Source: Anthoceros angustus (Eukaryota; Streptophyta; Anthocerotopsida; Anthocerotales; Anthocerotaceae). From it: 64,000 nucleotides of DNA. Where the stretch lies: positions 620,001 through 684,000 of the forward strand of contig VJWM01000103.1 of NCBI GenBank assembly GCA_010909165.1. The letters are read 5' to 3'. This document shows, piece by piece, positions 43,857 to 55,645 of this stretch (positions are counted from its first letter, which is position 1; each line of letters starts with the position of its first letter). The position numbers and the translations under genes were made by a program. The notes below the pieces were generated by a model. That model did no database searches, was not told the DNA's origin, and saw only the letters and a program-made list of their open reading frames with translations.

Positions 43857-44060
43857 GGCGCCGGCCGGCGCCTCCCTAGCACATCCCCACGCCCATGGGC
43901 GCATGGGCGCATGGGCGCATGGGCGCCGGCCGGCGCCTCCCTAGCACACCACCACCGCCCATGGGCGCCGGCCGGCGCCTCCCCTACCCATGGGCGGCCG
44001 GCCGGCGCCTCCCTAGCACACCGCCCATGGGCGCATGGGCGCATGGGCGCCTCCCTAGCA
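43857..44060. repeat. Array of 16-bp perfect palindromes GGCGCCGGCCGGCGCC with CCCATGGGCGC spacers
   Basis: Perfect copies at 43857-43872, 43922-43937 and 43964-43979, and a 17-base variant near 43995. Each is followed by TCCC and usually CTAGCACA. Between them are runs of GCGCATGG. Strong cruciform potential. Confidence 0.9.
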
Positions 44061-45220
44061 CATCTCGTGGGTTTGTAAGAAAATAAATATTTAGCGGCGC
44101 AAGAGCATTACAACTTGGGACCGTTGGTCAAGTTTTGGGAAAAAGAGTGTAGTAATGAATAAGTTTCGTGTTCAAAACTCGTATATTGTTAACAACTCAA
44201 TTTTGGTGATTTTAAGGATGCTTGCATGGGCGCATGGGAAACTAACTTTGTTCATTTTAACGACGGTGGCATTGCCTTAAAGCCCAAGTGGTTGCATTGA
44301 GTGCCAGAAGGTTGAAGACCACGACTGACGACCTTTTGGATGAGGTCGGCGATGCTAGATCTTTGTGTGGCGATCGACATCGTCGGACGCTGGGCCCAAG
44401 AATGGTACTATTGAAGACGAGCAAGCAATGGAGGAGAATGACAACTTTGAGGGGAGGATATGGACCGCCTCTGAAATATGGCGGTGGTACTTGACTCAGT
44501 TTCGGCGCAAGGCATGGATGAGTCGCCAGGCCGCACTCTTAAATGACTATTGTCGATGCTGATCACCACTTCCTCCTTTAGCAGTTGTTTGTTGCAATGT
44601 TCTCACGACCATTGAAATGAGACTCCCGCTAGTACATGATTGTTTTCATTGTGTTCCACCACTTCAAAGTAAAAGTTTTCGGTTGTAATAAACATATGAA
44701 AATGGCAGCCCTCTATACATTCTACAAAAACGCAGACGCCCACACCCTACTGTGCTCCAGTTCTCTGGTGTAGACTTGAAAGTGCGTCTTTTATCAAAGG
44801 TATGACCTCAGAAAGGGTGTGCGCATTATCAAAGTAGGGCAGATATGCTGCTACAGGAAGGGTGTACATCGTGACAAGGGGGTGCTGTCTCGACCAAAGG
44901 GGGTTACTATATTCCCCCCCTTCAAAAATTATCATGTTTAAGATGCTGATGTTCACTTGCATGATCCCATTTTGCAGGCTAGTCTTGTGTTTAGGGTGGA
45001 GGAATGAAGAAGGAATCCAAAATAGTAGGTCTATCGTAGGCTTCCCTTAAAGGAGACCAATGTAGAGTTGAGGGCATCGGTGAGGTTTAGTGGAGCAGGA
45101 TTCCATGTAGGGCATTTTTGGGAAACTTGACTGCAGCCCTACACATTGTTTGCAACAGCATATTGAACAAAAATCACTTTATATATTTTACAACGGAGAG
45201 TCTACAAGAATTAATAGCAA
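44061..45220. other. Repeat-zone sequence, AT-rich, no recognised gene
   Basis: The left end (44061-44240) parallels 40800-40990 in layout (AT-rich, degenerate GTTCAAAACTC B-box-like word at about 44173, GCATGGGCGCATGGG end). The rest has broken frames only. Confidence 0.35.
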
Positions 45221-45387
45221 AATTTACAACGGAATTAAAAAGAGAATTTACAATGGAATTAGAAGGTTACTTTACTATGGAATAAAAAGGAGAATTTACT
45301 ACAGAATTAAAAGGAGAATTTATAATAGAATTAAAAGGAGAATTTACAATGGAATTAAAACAGAATTTACAATGGAATTCAAAGCCG
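45221..45387. repeat. 24-bp minisatellite, seven units
   Basis: Unit starts are 45221, 45245, 45269, 45293, 45317, 45341 (23 bases) and 45364. The consensus begins AATTTACAATGGAATTAAAA and ends in GGAG. Because 24 is a multiple of 3 it keeps a frame open on the plus strand, encoding a repeated I-Y-N-G-I-K-R-R pattern. The frame is a repeat product. Confidence 0.9.
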
Positions 45388-46751
45388 AATTCACAGCATT
45401 GGGAATTTTTTGTGGGAACTGGTTTGAATTTTTTTGTGGGATTTTTTTTAATTTTTTGGCTGAAAATGGGTTGAATTTTAGGCGGGAATTGGTTTTGAAT
45501 TTTAAACCCTGAAATTAATTAGTTATCTTAATTGAGTTAATTAGCTCTAGTTACTTAACTTTAGTCACTTAACCCCGAATAAAAAACCATAGTTAATTAA
45601 GCATTTTTAATGATCTAGAAGATTTTAACCATGATTAGTTTGTTGTAAATTGCATATTGTAATGTCCGGTAGTAGATGTTCTGTTGTAACTTCCTGCCTT
45701 CTCACCGCTTCCACGTTCCTACCATATGTAGGAGGGGGTTCCCGAACTTCGTTGGAGGCCAATATTACGTTTCATAACAAGTGTTGCTTATGCGGGCCTT
45801 GTGGGAGCTGCTTTCTATGGTGTGTAGGTTAAGAGGTACTCCTGTTGCCTAAAGGAGGGACTTGCTGCATCCATAGGAGGGAGGTCCTATCGGTGTAGAA
45901 GTAGCACTCGCCTCCTGCAGGAGGCGTATAAAAAGAGGAAAACATGCATAACTCGTTGCACCTGGGTGGAAAAAGCTCCATAAATCCTTTTAAGGAATCG
46001 GGAAACCCTTCCGTACATCTAACTCCTTGAATTTAAAAGCCTAAATTAGTTACGGAAGAGCAAGTTAAATATTGTCAGGTGAGCAGTAGCAGCTTCTAGG
46101 CCCTTCCTGAATGCCTAGCCACCGTCCGATCCTTCCATCGGATGGCTGGAGAGGTGCGCGGCAGCGACCCTTCTAGACGCTCCTGCCCTTTCTCCGTTGC
46201 CCGCTCGCGTCGCCTCGAAGGCGAGCTTCTCCTCTCTCTTCCTTCTCTCTTCTCTCGATCTTTCCTTTGCCGGTCCTCTTGAGGAGGGCTTGCGAGGAGA
46301 GGAGCGCAAATCCTTGGTTTCGCAGCTGTTCCGTAGGGACCTCTGGAGCGTTTGCGGTGCGTGCATCCTTTCCTTCTCGGACGGCTTGGACCTTTCCCCG
46401 CGCAGTGCTGGTACCAGTAGTGCCCTTACTGGACACGGGGTCTGCTGTGATACGGGGTCCGGGTCTGGTGGTAGGGTACCAAATTCCCTCTTCTATGCTG
46501 ACTGTTTTTGGTAGCGGCGGACTGCCTTCTCATGATGCCATCGTGGGGTTGGGAAGTCTGTTTGCTGGCAGATCCATGGGCAAAGCTGTGCTTCGTGTTG
46601 TGTATTGGGGTGGTTTCGGAGAATGGCGTTTGCTGGTTTCGATTCGCTTCTCTTTAGACTTTTGCCCTAACCCTGCTACCCGGTCTATGGCAGGATTTCA
46701 TCATTAGGTGCCTTTGGCTGTAGTTGACTGGTGTTTCTGTAGTCGGGCACC
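45388..46751. other. Right edge of the repeat zone and promoter side of the DnaJ gene
   Basis: AT-rich to about 46080 with repeated TTAATTA/TTAGTTA words, then GC-rich 46100-46750, which probably holds the DnaJ promoter and 5' leader. Frames in the GC-rich part overlap each other and have no domain. Confidence 0.45.
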
Positions 46752-48740
46752 ATGTTCGGTCGTATGCCATCGAAGAAGAGCGACAACACGCGGTATTATG
46801 ATGTGTTAGGTGTCTCGAAGACCGCGTCACAGGATGAGCTGAAGAAGGCATATCGTAAGGCTGCAATTAAGAATCATCCCGACAAGGGTGGGGACCCCGA
46901 GAAGGTAAATGTGGAAAGACTGCTGCATGCCGTCTGTTTGACTAGCCATCTGTAGGGTTTGCTGCTATGTCGATGGTATTGCTCGTAGATGTTATGGTCG
47001 CCCTCGGGTGTTGCAACAGCGTTTGCTACAAGTCGGTTTGAATGTTGAGCTGTATACGAAGACTAATGTGACCTTTAATTCCTGCAGTTCAAGGAGCTCG
47101 CTCAAGCCTATGAAGTTCTCAGTGACCCCGAGAAAAGGGAAATATATGACCAATATGGCGAAGATGCCATCAAAGAAGGAATGGGCGGAGGCGGTGGCTC
47201 TCACAATCCATTCGATATTTTCGAATCCTTTTTCGGAAGTGGAGGGCATCCCTTTGGAGGTACTTGGACGTGACTCCGGTTACTGGGTCACATGTGATTG
47301 AGCAGCATGTGAATGTCCGGCCAGGATGACATGAAACATGCAGTCCAAGGAAGTGAGCTGAGTACTGTTTGTTCTCCTGTGGTACTTGTTGTTTCCAGAA
47401 TTTTCCGGTGGTGGAGGAAGGGGAGGTCGTAGCAGGCAACGAAGAGGTGAAGATGTGGTGCATCCCTTGAAGGTTTCCTTGGAGGACCTTTACAATGGTA
47501 CTTCCAAGAAGTTGTCTCTGTCCAGAAATGTGCTGTGCCCAAAGTGCAAAGGGTAGGTCATTGCCACCAGTGTGTTAAAGGACTGGGTGGTTTCTTAGTC
47601 CAGGGTATTCGACTTGTGAACTGACAAGTGAGGTGTCTACGCTGATTTCAGGAAGGGATCCAAGACTGGTGCTTCTAGCCGTTGTGTTGGATGCCAAGGT
47701 TCTGGCATGAAAGTGTCCATCCGCCAGCTTGGCCCCAATATGATCCAGCAGATGCAACACGTGTGCCCTGATTGTAAAGGCGCAGGTGAGTGGCGCTCTT
47801 GTCACGTGGTTCAGCCTGTTTGTTTTCTCTCTATGGTTCTGTGACTGATAGCGGAGCTTCCTTTGCGATTGCAGGGGAGACGATCAGTGATAAAGACAAG
47901 TGCACGCAGTGCAAGGGCCTAAAAGTTGTACAGGATAAGAAAATGCTGGAAGTTCACGTTGAGAAAGGGATGCAGCATGGTCAGAAGATCACTTTCGCAG
48001 GGGAAGCTGATGAAGCGGTAAGATCTGTGGGCCCTCCTGTGACTGTTGTTTGAAAGTATTTGTTCTTTCATGTTGGTATCGCTGAAAGTGGTCTTCATAG
48101 TAAACCTTCATTTTTTATTTGATTGCAGCCTGATACTCAAACTGGAGATATCGTCTTTGTATTGCAACTCAAAGAGCATCCAAAGTTCAAGAGAAAGGGG
48201 GATGATCTTTTTGTGGAGCATAGTCTCTCCCTGACCGAGGCATTATGTGGCTTCCAATTTCCTCTTACCCACCTGGACGGCAGGCAATTGCTCATTAAGT
48301 CCAACCCGTGTGAGGTCATCAAACCGGGTATGTTGTGCTCTCCCTCCCCCCGCCGGGCATTTGCGCTGTCGATTGTTTGTACCATATGCATATGTATTGA
48401 CATTCCCCTACTCTGTGATGCAGGCCAATTTAAGGCGATCAACGACGAGGGGATGCCTCACTATCAGAGGCCTTTCATGAAGGGCAAGTTGTACCTTCAT
48501 TTCAATGTGGAGTTCCCAGAGTCTCTGACTCCAGAGCAAACCAGCCTTTTGGAATCAGTTTTGCCCGCTAGGTCATCCGTGCAGATGACGGATATGGAGA
48601 TTGATGAATGCGAGGAGACAACCCTTCATGATGTGAACATCGAGGACGAGATGAGGAGGAAACAGCAAGCGCAGCAGGCCGAAGCGTACGAGGAGGACGA
48701 AGAAGGATCTGGGCCTCGGGTGCAGTGCGCCCAGCAATAG
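46752..48740 (+). CDS. Type I DnaJ/HSP40 co-chaperone, DNAJA2/AtJ3-like (7 exons)
   Basis: Exons: 46752-46904, 47088-47259, 47399-47552, 47652-47785, 47875-48017, 48129-48327, 48424-48740, all GT-AG, giving 423 residues, the usual length for the family. J domain at residues 15-75 with HPD at 42-44. A Gly/Phe region follows with [11 protein letters not shown]. Next is the zinc-binding domain with four C-x2-C-x-G repeats beginning CPKCKGKG at about 155, then [18 protein letters not shown]. The substrate-binding beta domains carry [13 protein letters not shown]. The protein ends CAQQ, a CaaX-type farnesylation signal typical of the plant cytosolic AtJ2/AtJ3 group. It stimulates HSP70 ATPase and hands over unfolded clients. 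Start is the first [12 protein letters not shown] matches the family start. Confidence 0.95.
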
Positions 48741-49603
48741 GCTGTCGGATGCCCGTCTACTGCTTGTGTGCCCAGCACATTTTTCTGGGCAAGGCACCGC
48801 AACATTCGTTCGCATGGGAAGGTTGAACTGGTCTGTGGCTCCATTTGTGTCTCCAGCTATCTGTGGGATTCAGAAGCGCTACAACTCTCAAGAAGGTAGT
48901 TGCGGTGGATGAGGTGCAGGGCGTTTGTATCCCTGGACGTTGCTCCACTGCAAACTTATCCAAGTTAATCATGTGCAGGCATTTAAGTAGAGATGAATCA
49001 CTGAATTTGGAACAGTGAAATTTGTCGATTATTTTCTACTGGAAGATAAGTAGCGACCCAAGTTCCGTTCTCCAAATCGATTTTTGTCGCACGAGTGCAA
49101 TGTCACGAGAGTCATGCGTAACTACTGCTTGTCAGAAGGAAACATTTAATACGCCGAGCTCCCGGATCGCTGTGCTATGGGCTGTCTCCTTGTGGCGGTG
49201 TGCTGTCAAGGCAACAAGACAAGCGGACGACACTGCTCCCCTAAGGCAGAGCACGCAGGAAGCAGTGCCCTCACAGCGCTCTCTGCTCCTCATTTTCCAT
49301 CCTCGAGATTCTGTTTGTACGTGAAATTACCAGCAGAGTTTGTCGACGGGGGTCGAAATGTCGCAGCCATTCCGGGAGATTGCATTCCCGCAGCCTGCGA
49401 ATCGTGCAGCCTGCGGATCGTGCAGCCTTCGATCTCGTCTAGTGCATTGGATGTCTGATGCAATGTGAGTCCGTTCAGGTAACCGTGTGGGTTGCTCGCA
49501 GTGCCTCGCACTCCGGCAGGACACACACTGAAACAGGTGTCTTGTCTGGTCACCTTGTGCCTTTTGGCAATCACTGTGGGCGCTTGCAGGCTAGGGTCAA
49601 ACT
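48741..49603. other. Intergenic, no supported gene
   Basis: The 3' flank of the DnaJ gene and promoter of the next ORF. Short frames only. CAGCCTGCGGATCGTGCAGCC-type near-duplication at about 49393-49430. Confidence 0.45.
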
Positions 49604-50275
49604 ATGCAGGGTGCTTTCCGCAATCTGCTTCGAGGATGCTCTCGGCCTCTGGACGGTGACGATGCCGACCTGGGCGAGGGAGGTCAGAGATTTCTACCGC
49701 GTTACAGTCCCACAAGATATGGTGAAATGTCCGTGGTTCGGCTCCGGGCTGCTGTGGAGCTGCACGCAATATTTCGCTACCTACAAGTCCGGTGGCAACT
49801 TTTCTGCGAGGCGCTGACCAAATTCTGTGATCTGGAATCCATGCTCGTCATGTGCACGGATGATGTCACCTGGAGCAAGTATCTGACCAACAACTTGGTC
49901 AGTGGCAGTGTGTCTCAGCTTTCTGCCAACCTGCAGACACTCATCACACAGAGGATGTCCCTTGGTGTGTTAGTGGAACGGGTGACCCAAGTTTCGCCCT
50001 CAGGCCTTGTGGATTTGTCACTCGACAAGGATGGTCACTGTGCCAATCTGGTTGGGAGCGACCTCAAGAAAGCCCAAGCTGCATTGGAACTCCTGCTCTC
50101 CTATCGGAATAAGGACATGGCCTACTACAGTGGACGTCAGCTTGTGCTGGAGACTCACAGATACACACTGCACAATGAGCGTGGAATTCTGGTGGAGGAG
50201 GGTAGCCGAATGGTGTTGTGGGAACTGCACAATTCTTCATGGTATGTGCGAGCCAACATCAATTCCCCTATTTAG
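49604..50275 (+). CDS. Unrecognised protein, about 215-223 residues
   Basis: An ATG at 49604 opens a 223-codon frame. A good donor (GTATGT) at 50242 suggests the first exon ends at 50241. A TTTTGCAG acceptor at 50468 is in phase and would give a 5-residue end (SELSV) with stop at 50487. The intron would be 226 bases, longer than most here. The middle is strongly helical (AAVELHAIFRYLQVRWQLF, then LVERVTQ). Codon use and lack of low complexity favour a real gene. I recognise no domain, signal peptide or membrane segment. An upstream exon cannot be excluded. Confidence 0.5.
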   Translation: MQGAFRNLLRGCSRPLDGDDADLGEGGQRFLPRYSPTRYGEMSVVRLRAAVELHAIFRYLQVRWQLFCEALTKFCDLESMLVMCTDDVTWSKYLTNNLVSGSVSQLSANLQTLITQRMSLGVLVERVTQVSPSGLVDLSLDKDGHCANLVGSDLKKAQAALELLLSYRNKDMAYYSGRQLVLETHRYTLHNERGILVEEGSRMVLWELHNSSWYVRANINSPI

Positions 50276-51205
50276 GGTGCTGTGGTGGCTCACACTGGTT
50301 GTTGAGACGTTAGGTGCTAGAGGTCTTGTCCCATTTTTTGTCATTCTCTTTCCGTAGATGGATAACAATCAAATTCATTTCAAATTCTGTCACCATGTAT
50401 TGCGTGAGTTAAAAACTGCGTCATCAGGCTTTGTGTAGTCCGTGGTTCTCTTGGCTCCTATTTTGCAGCTCTGAGCTCTCGGTCTGATCCACACACGGCG
50501 GATGACCGTTTCTAAATCTTCGGATCGTTCGTCCAAAGGCTCTTGGGTTTTGACCTCCACAAAGGGCGATGAATTATTGTAGGATGCTAGAATCTTTGCG
50601 ATTTTCTTTCAGATTTTATAATACTATTGTCTAATGTTCTGAGCGCACCATTAGGTGTATAGGTAGGTAGATCATAAAACAAAAACCTAAACACAATGTA
50701 CGCAGAAACAGGCCATGGAACAAGGGCCCCATCGGACAGCATCTTCAACTCCAAGTATGAGTCCTCAGTCTCTCAGTCCTGACCGTGAACGGATTTCGTC
50801 AAAAGGAGTACGAGGAGGCCAACGCCCTACGATGTTGTATGTAGTCCAGTCCATCAACAGCACGTGTGATTAAGATCCGTGCAATATCCAGGTGTACTCA
50901 GGGGAAACTGTCGAGGTGGTGTTGGAGCATCCCTGTGTTCCTGGTAGCTGCTGTAAGCGGCATTTCATGGAGTACTGTGAACGACAGACTAGTGGTGAAG
51001 CATAAACACCCATTGGTATGTGCTCTGAACACTTGTTTTGTATTCCTTTGCTTTCTACCTATGTACATCCATGTCTTAATGTAAGACAACTAGGTACCAT
51101 GCACTACTTGACTCCTTCAGTATGAAGAGCTTCTACGGAGGGAACCATTCACTAACTTCATATTTCAGGGTCTCTACGTGCCGTCACACTGGATTTGGGA
51201 CCAGT
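50276..51205. other. Convergent 3' flanks, no gene seen
   Basis: Lies between the unrecognised ORF (+) and the P450 gene (-). Short frames only. No repeats noted. Confidence 0.45.
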
Positions 51206-53277
51206 TCAACACATTTTCTTTTCAAGGAGCCTTTCCAGGTCCTCTGGCGACCGCCTCTGCAATCTCACCTTCAAACCATGCTTCATGAAAAGAGTAAGCG
51301 AGACCCTATAGTCTATTGGGTGATGAGGATCTATATCCACTTTATAGTTCCAAAGAACTGCAGAGGAAACAGCTTTCATCTGCAAGTATCCCAGGTCTTT
51401 GCCCAGGCACAGTCTGGGCCCGGCATTGAATGCAGTGAACTTGAAATGATTCTCTGCAGTAAACACTCCATTCCTTAGCCACCTTTCCGGCTTGAATTCC
51501 AGGCAATCAGGGCCCCAGATAAAGGGCATCCTTCCCATAGCATACATGGCGTACACCACTCTTCCGCCCTTAGGCACCTTTGTGCCATCTGGCAATACAT
51601 CGTCTTCGGCAGCATACTTGGTGTCCAGAGGCACCGAGGGGTAGAGCCTAAGGGACTCAGAAAGAGCAGCATGGAGATACTGCATTCGCCTCAGTTCGTC
51701 GAAGGTAAAAGGCTCCGCTGCCAGCCCTTCGAGAGTTGCTGTTTTTGCGTCTTCCGCTTGTTCTGTGCGGCTACATAGAACCCCAGCAAGTTCCTCCAAG
51801 ATCTTATTTTCCACGTCGGGGTTCTTGCTCAGTAGCCAAAAGAACCATGTGAGAGCAACTGCTGAGGTGTCTCTCCCAGCAATGATAAAGTTGGTGGCAA
51901 CATCTCTGAGAAAGGAGTCAGAGTACGGTTTCCCCTCACTGTCTTTCATCTGCATGAATCTGGAGAGGAGATCAGCAAAAGAGCTACTTGGGCTGGCTGG
52001 CATGGAGTTGCCATGGGAATTTAGTTCCGTCGGAGTGTCGGCACGAACCAAATCGTGAAGATCAAACTGAGAATCTATCATACTCCTCCTGGACAACAAA
52101 GATGGAAACTCCGCTGCACCAATTGGACCTTCTCCAGGTTGAACCACCTGTAGCTGCCTACGTCTGGTTGCGATGACATCTCTGGCAAAGTTGTCCACAA
52201 CAACCAGAGCAGTCTTGAGCTTGCCCTCAATCCCGATGCCCAGAGCTCTTTTGAACCTCCACAGCCATTCAGGCGTCAATAACCGCTTGCAGGTTGCTTC
52301 TGTAACAAGATCATACGAGGTCGCAAAGGGGACGTCGGGAAGGCCTGGAGCGAGACATCCTGGATCTACACCGAACGCTACTATGCTTATGTTATCAAAC
52401 GTGTATCTGCATGTGTAAGAAGAGAACGATCAGGCCCAAACCTTGACCACAGCGAAAAGCACAAAGCAAAGTGAAGAGGCTTCAGGCCGGTTAGTCAAAT
52501 TCAAGGAAACGCTGAGGAAAAACCTTCGTTGCGGTCAACCCGCAATTGCTCATTATGGGGGATATCTGTGGAAGCAGAATACCTTAAGAAGACGTCCTGG
52601 AGATCAATGGTAGTTTGTTGGTGACAAGCTCCGTCCAAAACTGGCAGCAGCCTCTCCTGGACACCGGTGCGAACCGAGCTTACCATAAGCTCCCGAAGCG
52701 CCTTGGTACTAAATTCAAGGCTGGCTGTCTTTCGTTGCATCTTCCATGGATCGCCGTCGGTGTTGAAAATGCCATCCCCGAGCAGTTGGTGAAAGACGTA
52801 GCTGAATTTAGAGCCCTGTGATAAGCGAGTAATCCGTTTGTCAGCAAGTTCTTCACTGACAAAGCAGAAAGCAACGAAGAGCTCGAGAAACATCACACAC
52901 TTCACAAAACAACTTACTTTGGGGTAGTTGCAGAAGCGAGTCTTGAGAATGTATTCGAGGCACTCGGGGTCGCAAGTGACGATGGACGTTAAAGAAGGCA
53001 CAAGTGGTACTACAAACGTGTAAGTTCCTCTGTACTGCAGAAGCAGCGTGGCAATCCAATCGTATATTCTGTGCGCGTTCAGAACGAGTCCATGAACAGA
53101 TCCGAAATATGGCCACACGCGGGGTCCCTTGACGTTGCAATAATAGATGTATTGGAAAATTGCGTGAGCCAGCAGAGCCGCGACCGCTAAGATGGGCAGG
53201 GGATTTGAGAATATGCTGGCCTCCGGTGCGCGAACTCCCTGTTGAACCTCATTGGCAGTCGAATTCAGCAACTCCAT
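51206..53277 (-). CDS. Cytochrome P450, CYP86B-like fatty acid omega-hydroxylase (3 exons)
   Basis: Exons 53277-52918, 52815-52583 and 52406-51206, giving 597 residues. An N-terminal membrane anchor (LPILAVAALLAHAIFQYIYY) sits at about 25-45. Family motifs: PYFGSVHGLVLN; GDGIFNTDGDPWKMQRKTAS; YTFDNISIVAFGVDPGCLAP, where GVDPGCL is typical of CYP86B; I-helix AGRDTS at 374-379; ESLR (ExxR); FKPERWL; and haem loop FNAGPRLCLGK with Cys531. CYP86 enzymes omega-hydroxylate fatty acids for cutin and suberin in the ER. The protein is longer than usual because of loops around QVVQPGEG and TPTELNSHG. The exon 2/3 joint recreates LRYTFDN exactly as in the family. Start is the ATG of MELLNST; the frame continues upstream without an earlier ATG. 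Substrate is inferred. Confidence 0.93.
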
Positions 53278-54623
53278 CCTGAGAGGATCCAAATCCCCCA
53301 CAACTTGATCCCCAAAAGTTCCGTCTCGGCTGGTGTCACAGACACCTCACAAGCTCACTGAATTTTGAACCCTGACTCCAAATCTGAACCGCAAGAACAA
53401 TTCATCTGAACTTGGTTTGCATACTGAATTGTAAACAACGTGCATGGAGCAAAAACTGGTAACATAGGACAGAAAAAAATTGCATAGCCAAGCAGCCAAA
53501 CAAGAAAGCGCTGTGCAAAAGCATTTGGGACTGGGATATCAGAAGAGCAAGAGAGCACGAGGAGAAGCGGGGATTCACAATTTAACGTCCGAAACGTGAA
53601 ACAAGTGTGCATGAAAAGCCATCAAGTACGGGAAAGGAGCATTCAATAGCGTCAAATAATGTTGCACTGGCAGCACCAAGAGCCAGCAGGAGAAGCCGTA
53701 GCTCCATGGAGACTTGCACATGACCGCAAGGAGGAGGAGAAAATGCGGGGAGAGTAATGAAGAGCTCAAGCATCACAATCGGTCGACAGAAAAAATGCAG
53801 TCGCTCGAAGTACAGACAGCGCTGGAGCGGGAAGGAGAGAAAAAATTTGCAAGCGGTAAGACGAAGGCGGGAGGGAAATGAAGTCGGGCATTCTCACTGT
53901 TGACTGTCGCAATTCGGAGCAGAAGCTCACCTTGCTCGTCAGAGAGGCGGAAGGCGAGCACCAGCTCTTCTCAGCCCACTTCCAGCACTTCCCCGACGCC
54001 GTGCCGTGCGCAGTCCTTGAGAATTGGCTCCCCCCTTACTCGGCACAGACAAGCTTAAGGAGGAGCGACAAAGCGCTGCTCTTTCTATACTGCAGCATCT
54101 GACGCGCATCATCGGCGGAGATGGGATGTGCGAGAGCAATCCGGAAAGGTCTGCAGCGTCGGGGGCGGGCTCACCCTGAAAGCAACAACTCAACAGAGAT
54201 GAACAGGAGAAGAAGCAGACAACGGAGCGGCTGCAGCTACAGGCGTACGATCGGCCTGTCAGTGGCGGCGCGAACTTGCAGGGTGGCAGCAGCGGCCAAC
54301 GCGATTGCAACGAGGGAGACGGCACCGGCCCAGGCCCCGGCCCGGGAGATGGCGCCCATGGCAGTGCATCGGCAGGCGAGTGCGTGGACGAGTCCAGAAG
54401 GAAATTTAAATGTGTGGGGGAAGGAGATGGAGTCTGGAGGCCTAATAATCCCCGTTTATAGCGCACCACGTGAGCATTGAAGACATTCCGTTAGGTTACG
54501 TCTTCGGTTGTGGCTGCCAAGCCCCAGGCATCGTCCAGGCCTCTCCCGAGCGTGGCTATGGCAGCCAGGTGTGAGTGCTGCCTTTATGGCGTACCTTGTG
54601 AGTGCTCTTCTTGCCAACACCTG

Positions 54624-54652
54624 CCTCCTGCCTCCTGCCTCCTGCTTCCTGC
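54624..54652. repeat. CTCCTGC x4 tandem repeat
   Basis: Four 7-bp units, the last with one change (TTCCTGC). Confidence 0.7.
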
Positions 54653-55462
54653 CGCTGGCTGGATTCCTGTCCGGTCGGCGTCAATAGAGTGATCTCCCGG
54701 TAAAAGTCATGAGGCGGGGTGAAAGGCAGGCAAGCGAGCTCTCAGCCACTGAAGAGTCAGTGCGGTCATCCTCCGTGAACGCCTCCAGTTGGACGGCGGA
54801 ATGCTACGTAACAGCGGCTAGGCTTTAAGGCTTGAGGAGGAAGGCGTGGTGCAGTTGAAGCTCTTGTGGATCCAGCACAACAGGTGCGCTCTACCTGTTT
54901 CCTTTCTCCTGTTCTGGCTGACTAGGTGTCGATTGTTTGTTGAACGCGATAGGGCTAACAGTTCCGTCTTGTTGCTTCACAGTCGTATTCGGAACAACTC
55001 CGCTGAGCTGAGCGGGTAATTGTAGGAGCTGCAGGAAACTCCACCAGCACTCTGTGAAGTGTTGTTTTGGCTGGCCCTATGCTCAGGATTAGAGGCAATT
55101 CCGCAGGGTCAACAACGCAGAGAGTGACCAGAATTGACTGGCAGAGACTATGATGTGGCGCTGGTGCCTCACTTCCTGTGTGAACCCGCTACTTACTAAT
55201 TCTTTTGGTGGCACAAATTGAGTTCTTCAACTGCCTCTGCCACAGTCTTTACACTGGCGCTGACCGTGCTCATACACTTACATACTACTCTCGAGGAATC
55301 GAAGTTGCAAGCCTGGGACGTACCACGAGGCAGCTGCATACATATGATGTGGCAAGCAGGTGCGTACTGCACTGCAATGCCCCAGAAGAATCGATCCTTG
55401 GCAGGATGGATAGTAACGTTGCAATGCCAGCTATGTACAGATGTGTGTATGTACTCGCTTTC

Positions 55463-55645
55463 TCACTAGCGTCTGGGATTAAGGGGGAGTCAGTGCTGAC
55501 AGTGAGAGATTTGGAGTCTGTAATGTCGTACCATCCAGTCGCGTGCTTATTAGCGACTCGGATTGAGCAGGAATCAGTGCTGACAGACAGGGATTTGGAG
55601 AGTCGCTTGACAGTCTCTCATGTCGTAATCTGCTGGGAAAAGAGC
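55463..55645. repeat. Diverged tandem duplication, unit about 92 bp
   Basis: GGGATTAAGGGGGAGTCAGT at about 55477 and GGATTGAGCAGGAATCAGT at about 55559 start two related blocks (both followed by GCTGACAG and GATTTGGAG). On the plus strand they encode GESVLTVRDLES and QESVLTDRDLES. Whether the 55205-55837 frame is a gene is unsupported. Confidence 0.6.

Noticed and set aside
45150-45512. A 120-codon frame
   Set aside because: Explained by the 24-bp minisatellite being nearly a multiple of three.
54467-54472. G-box CACGTG as a control site of the P450 gene
   Set aside because: A single 6-base palindrome more than 1 kb from the ATG is expected by chance. Noted only in the intergenic entry.
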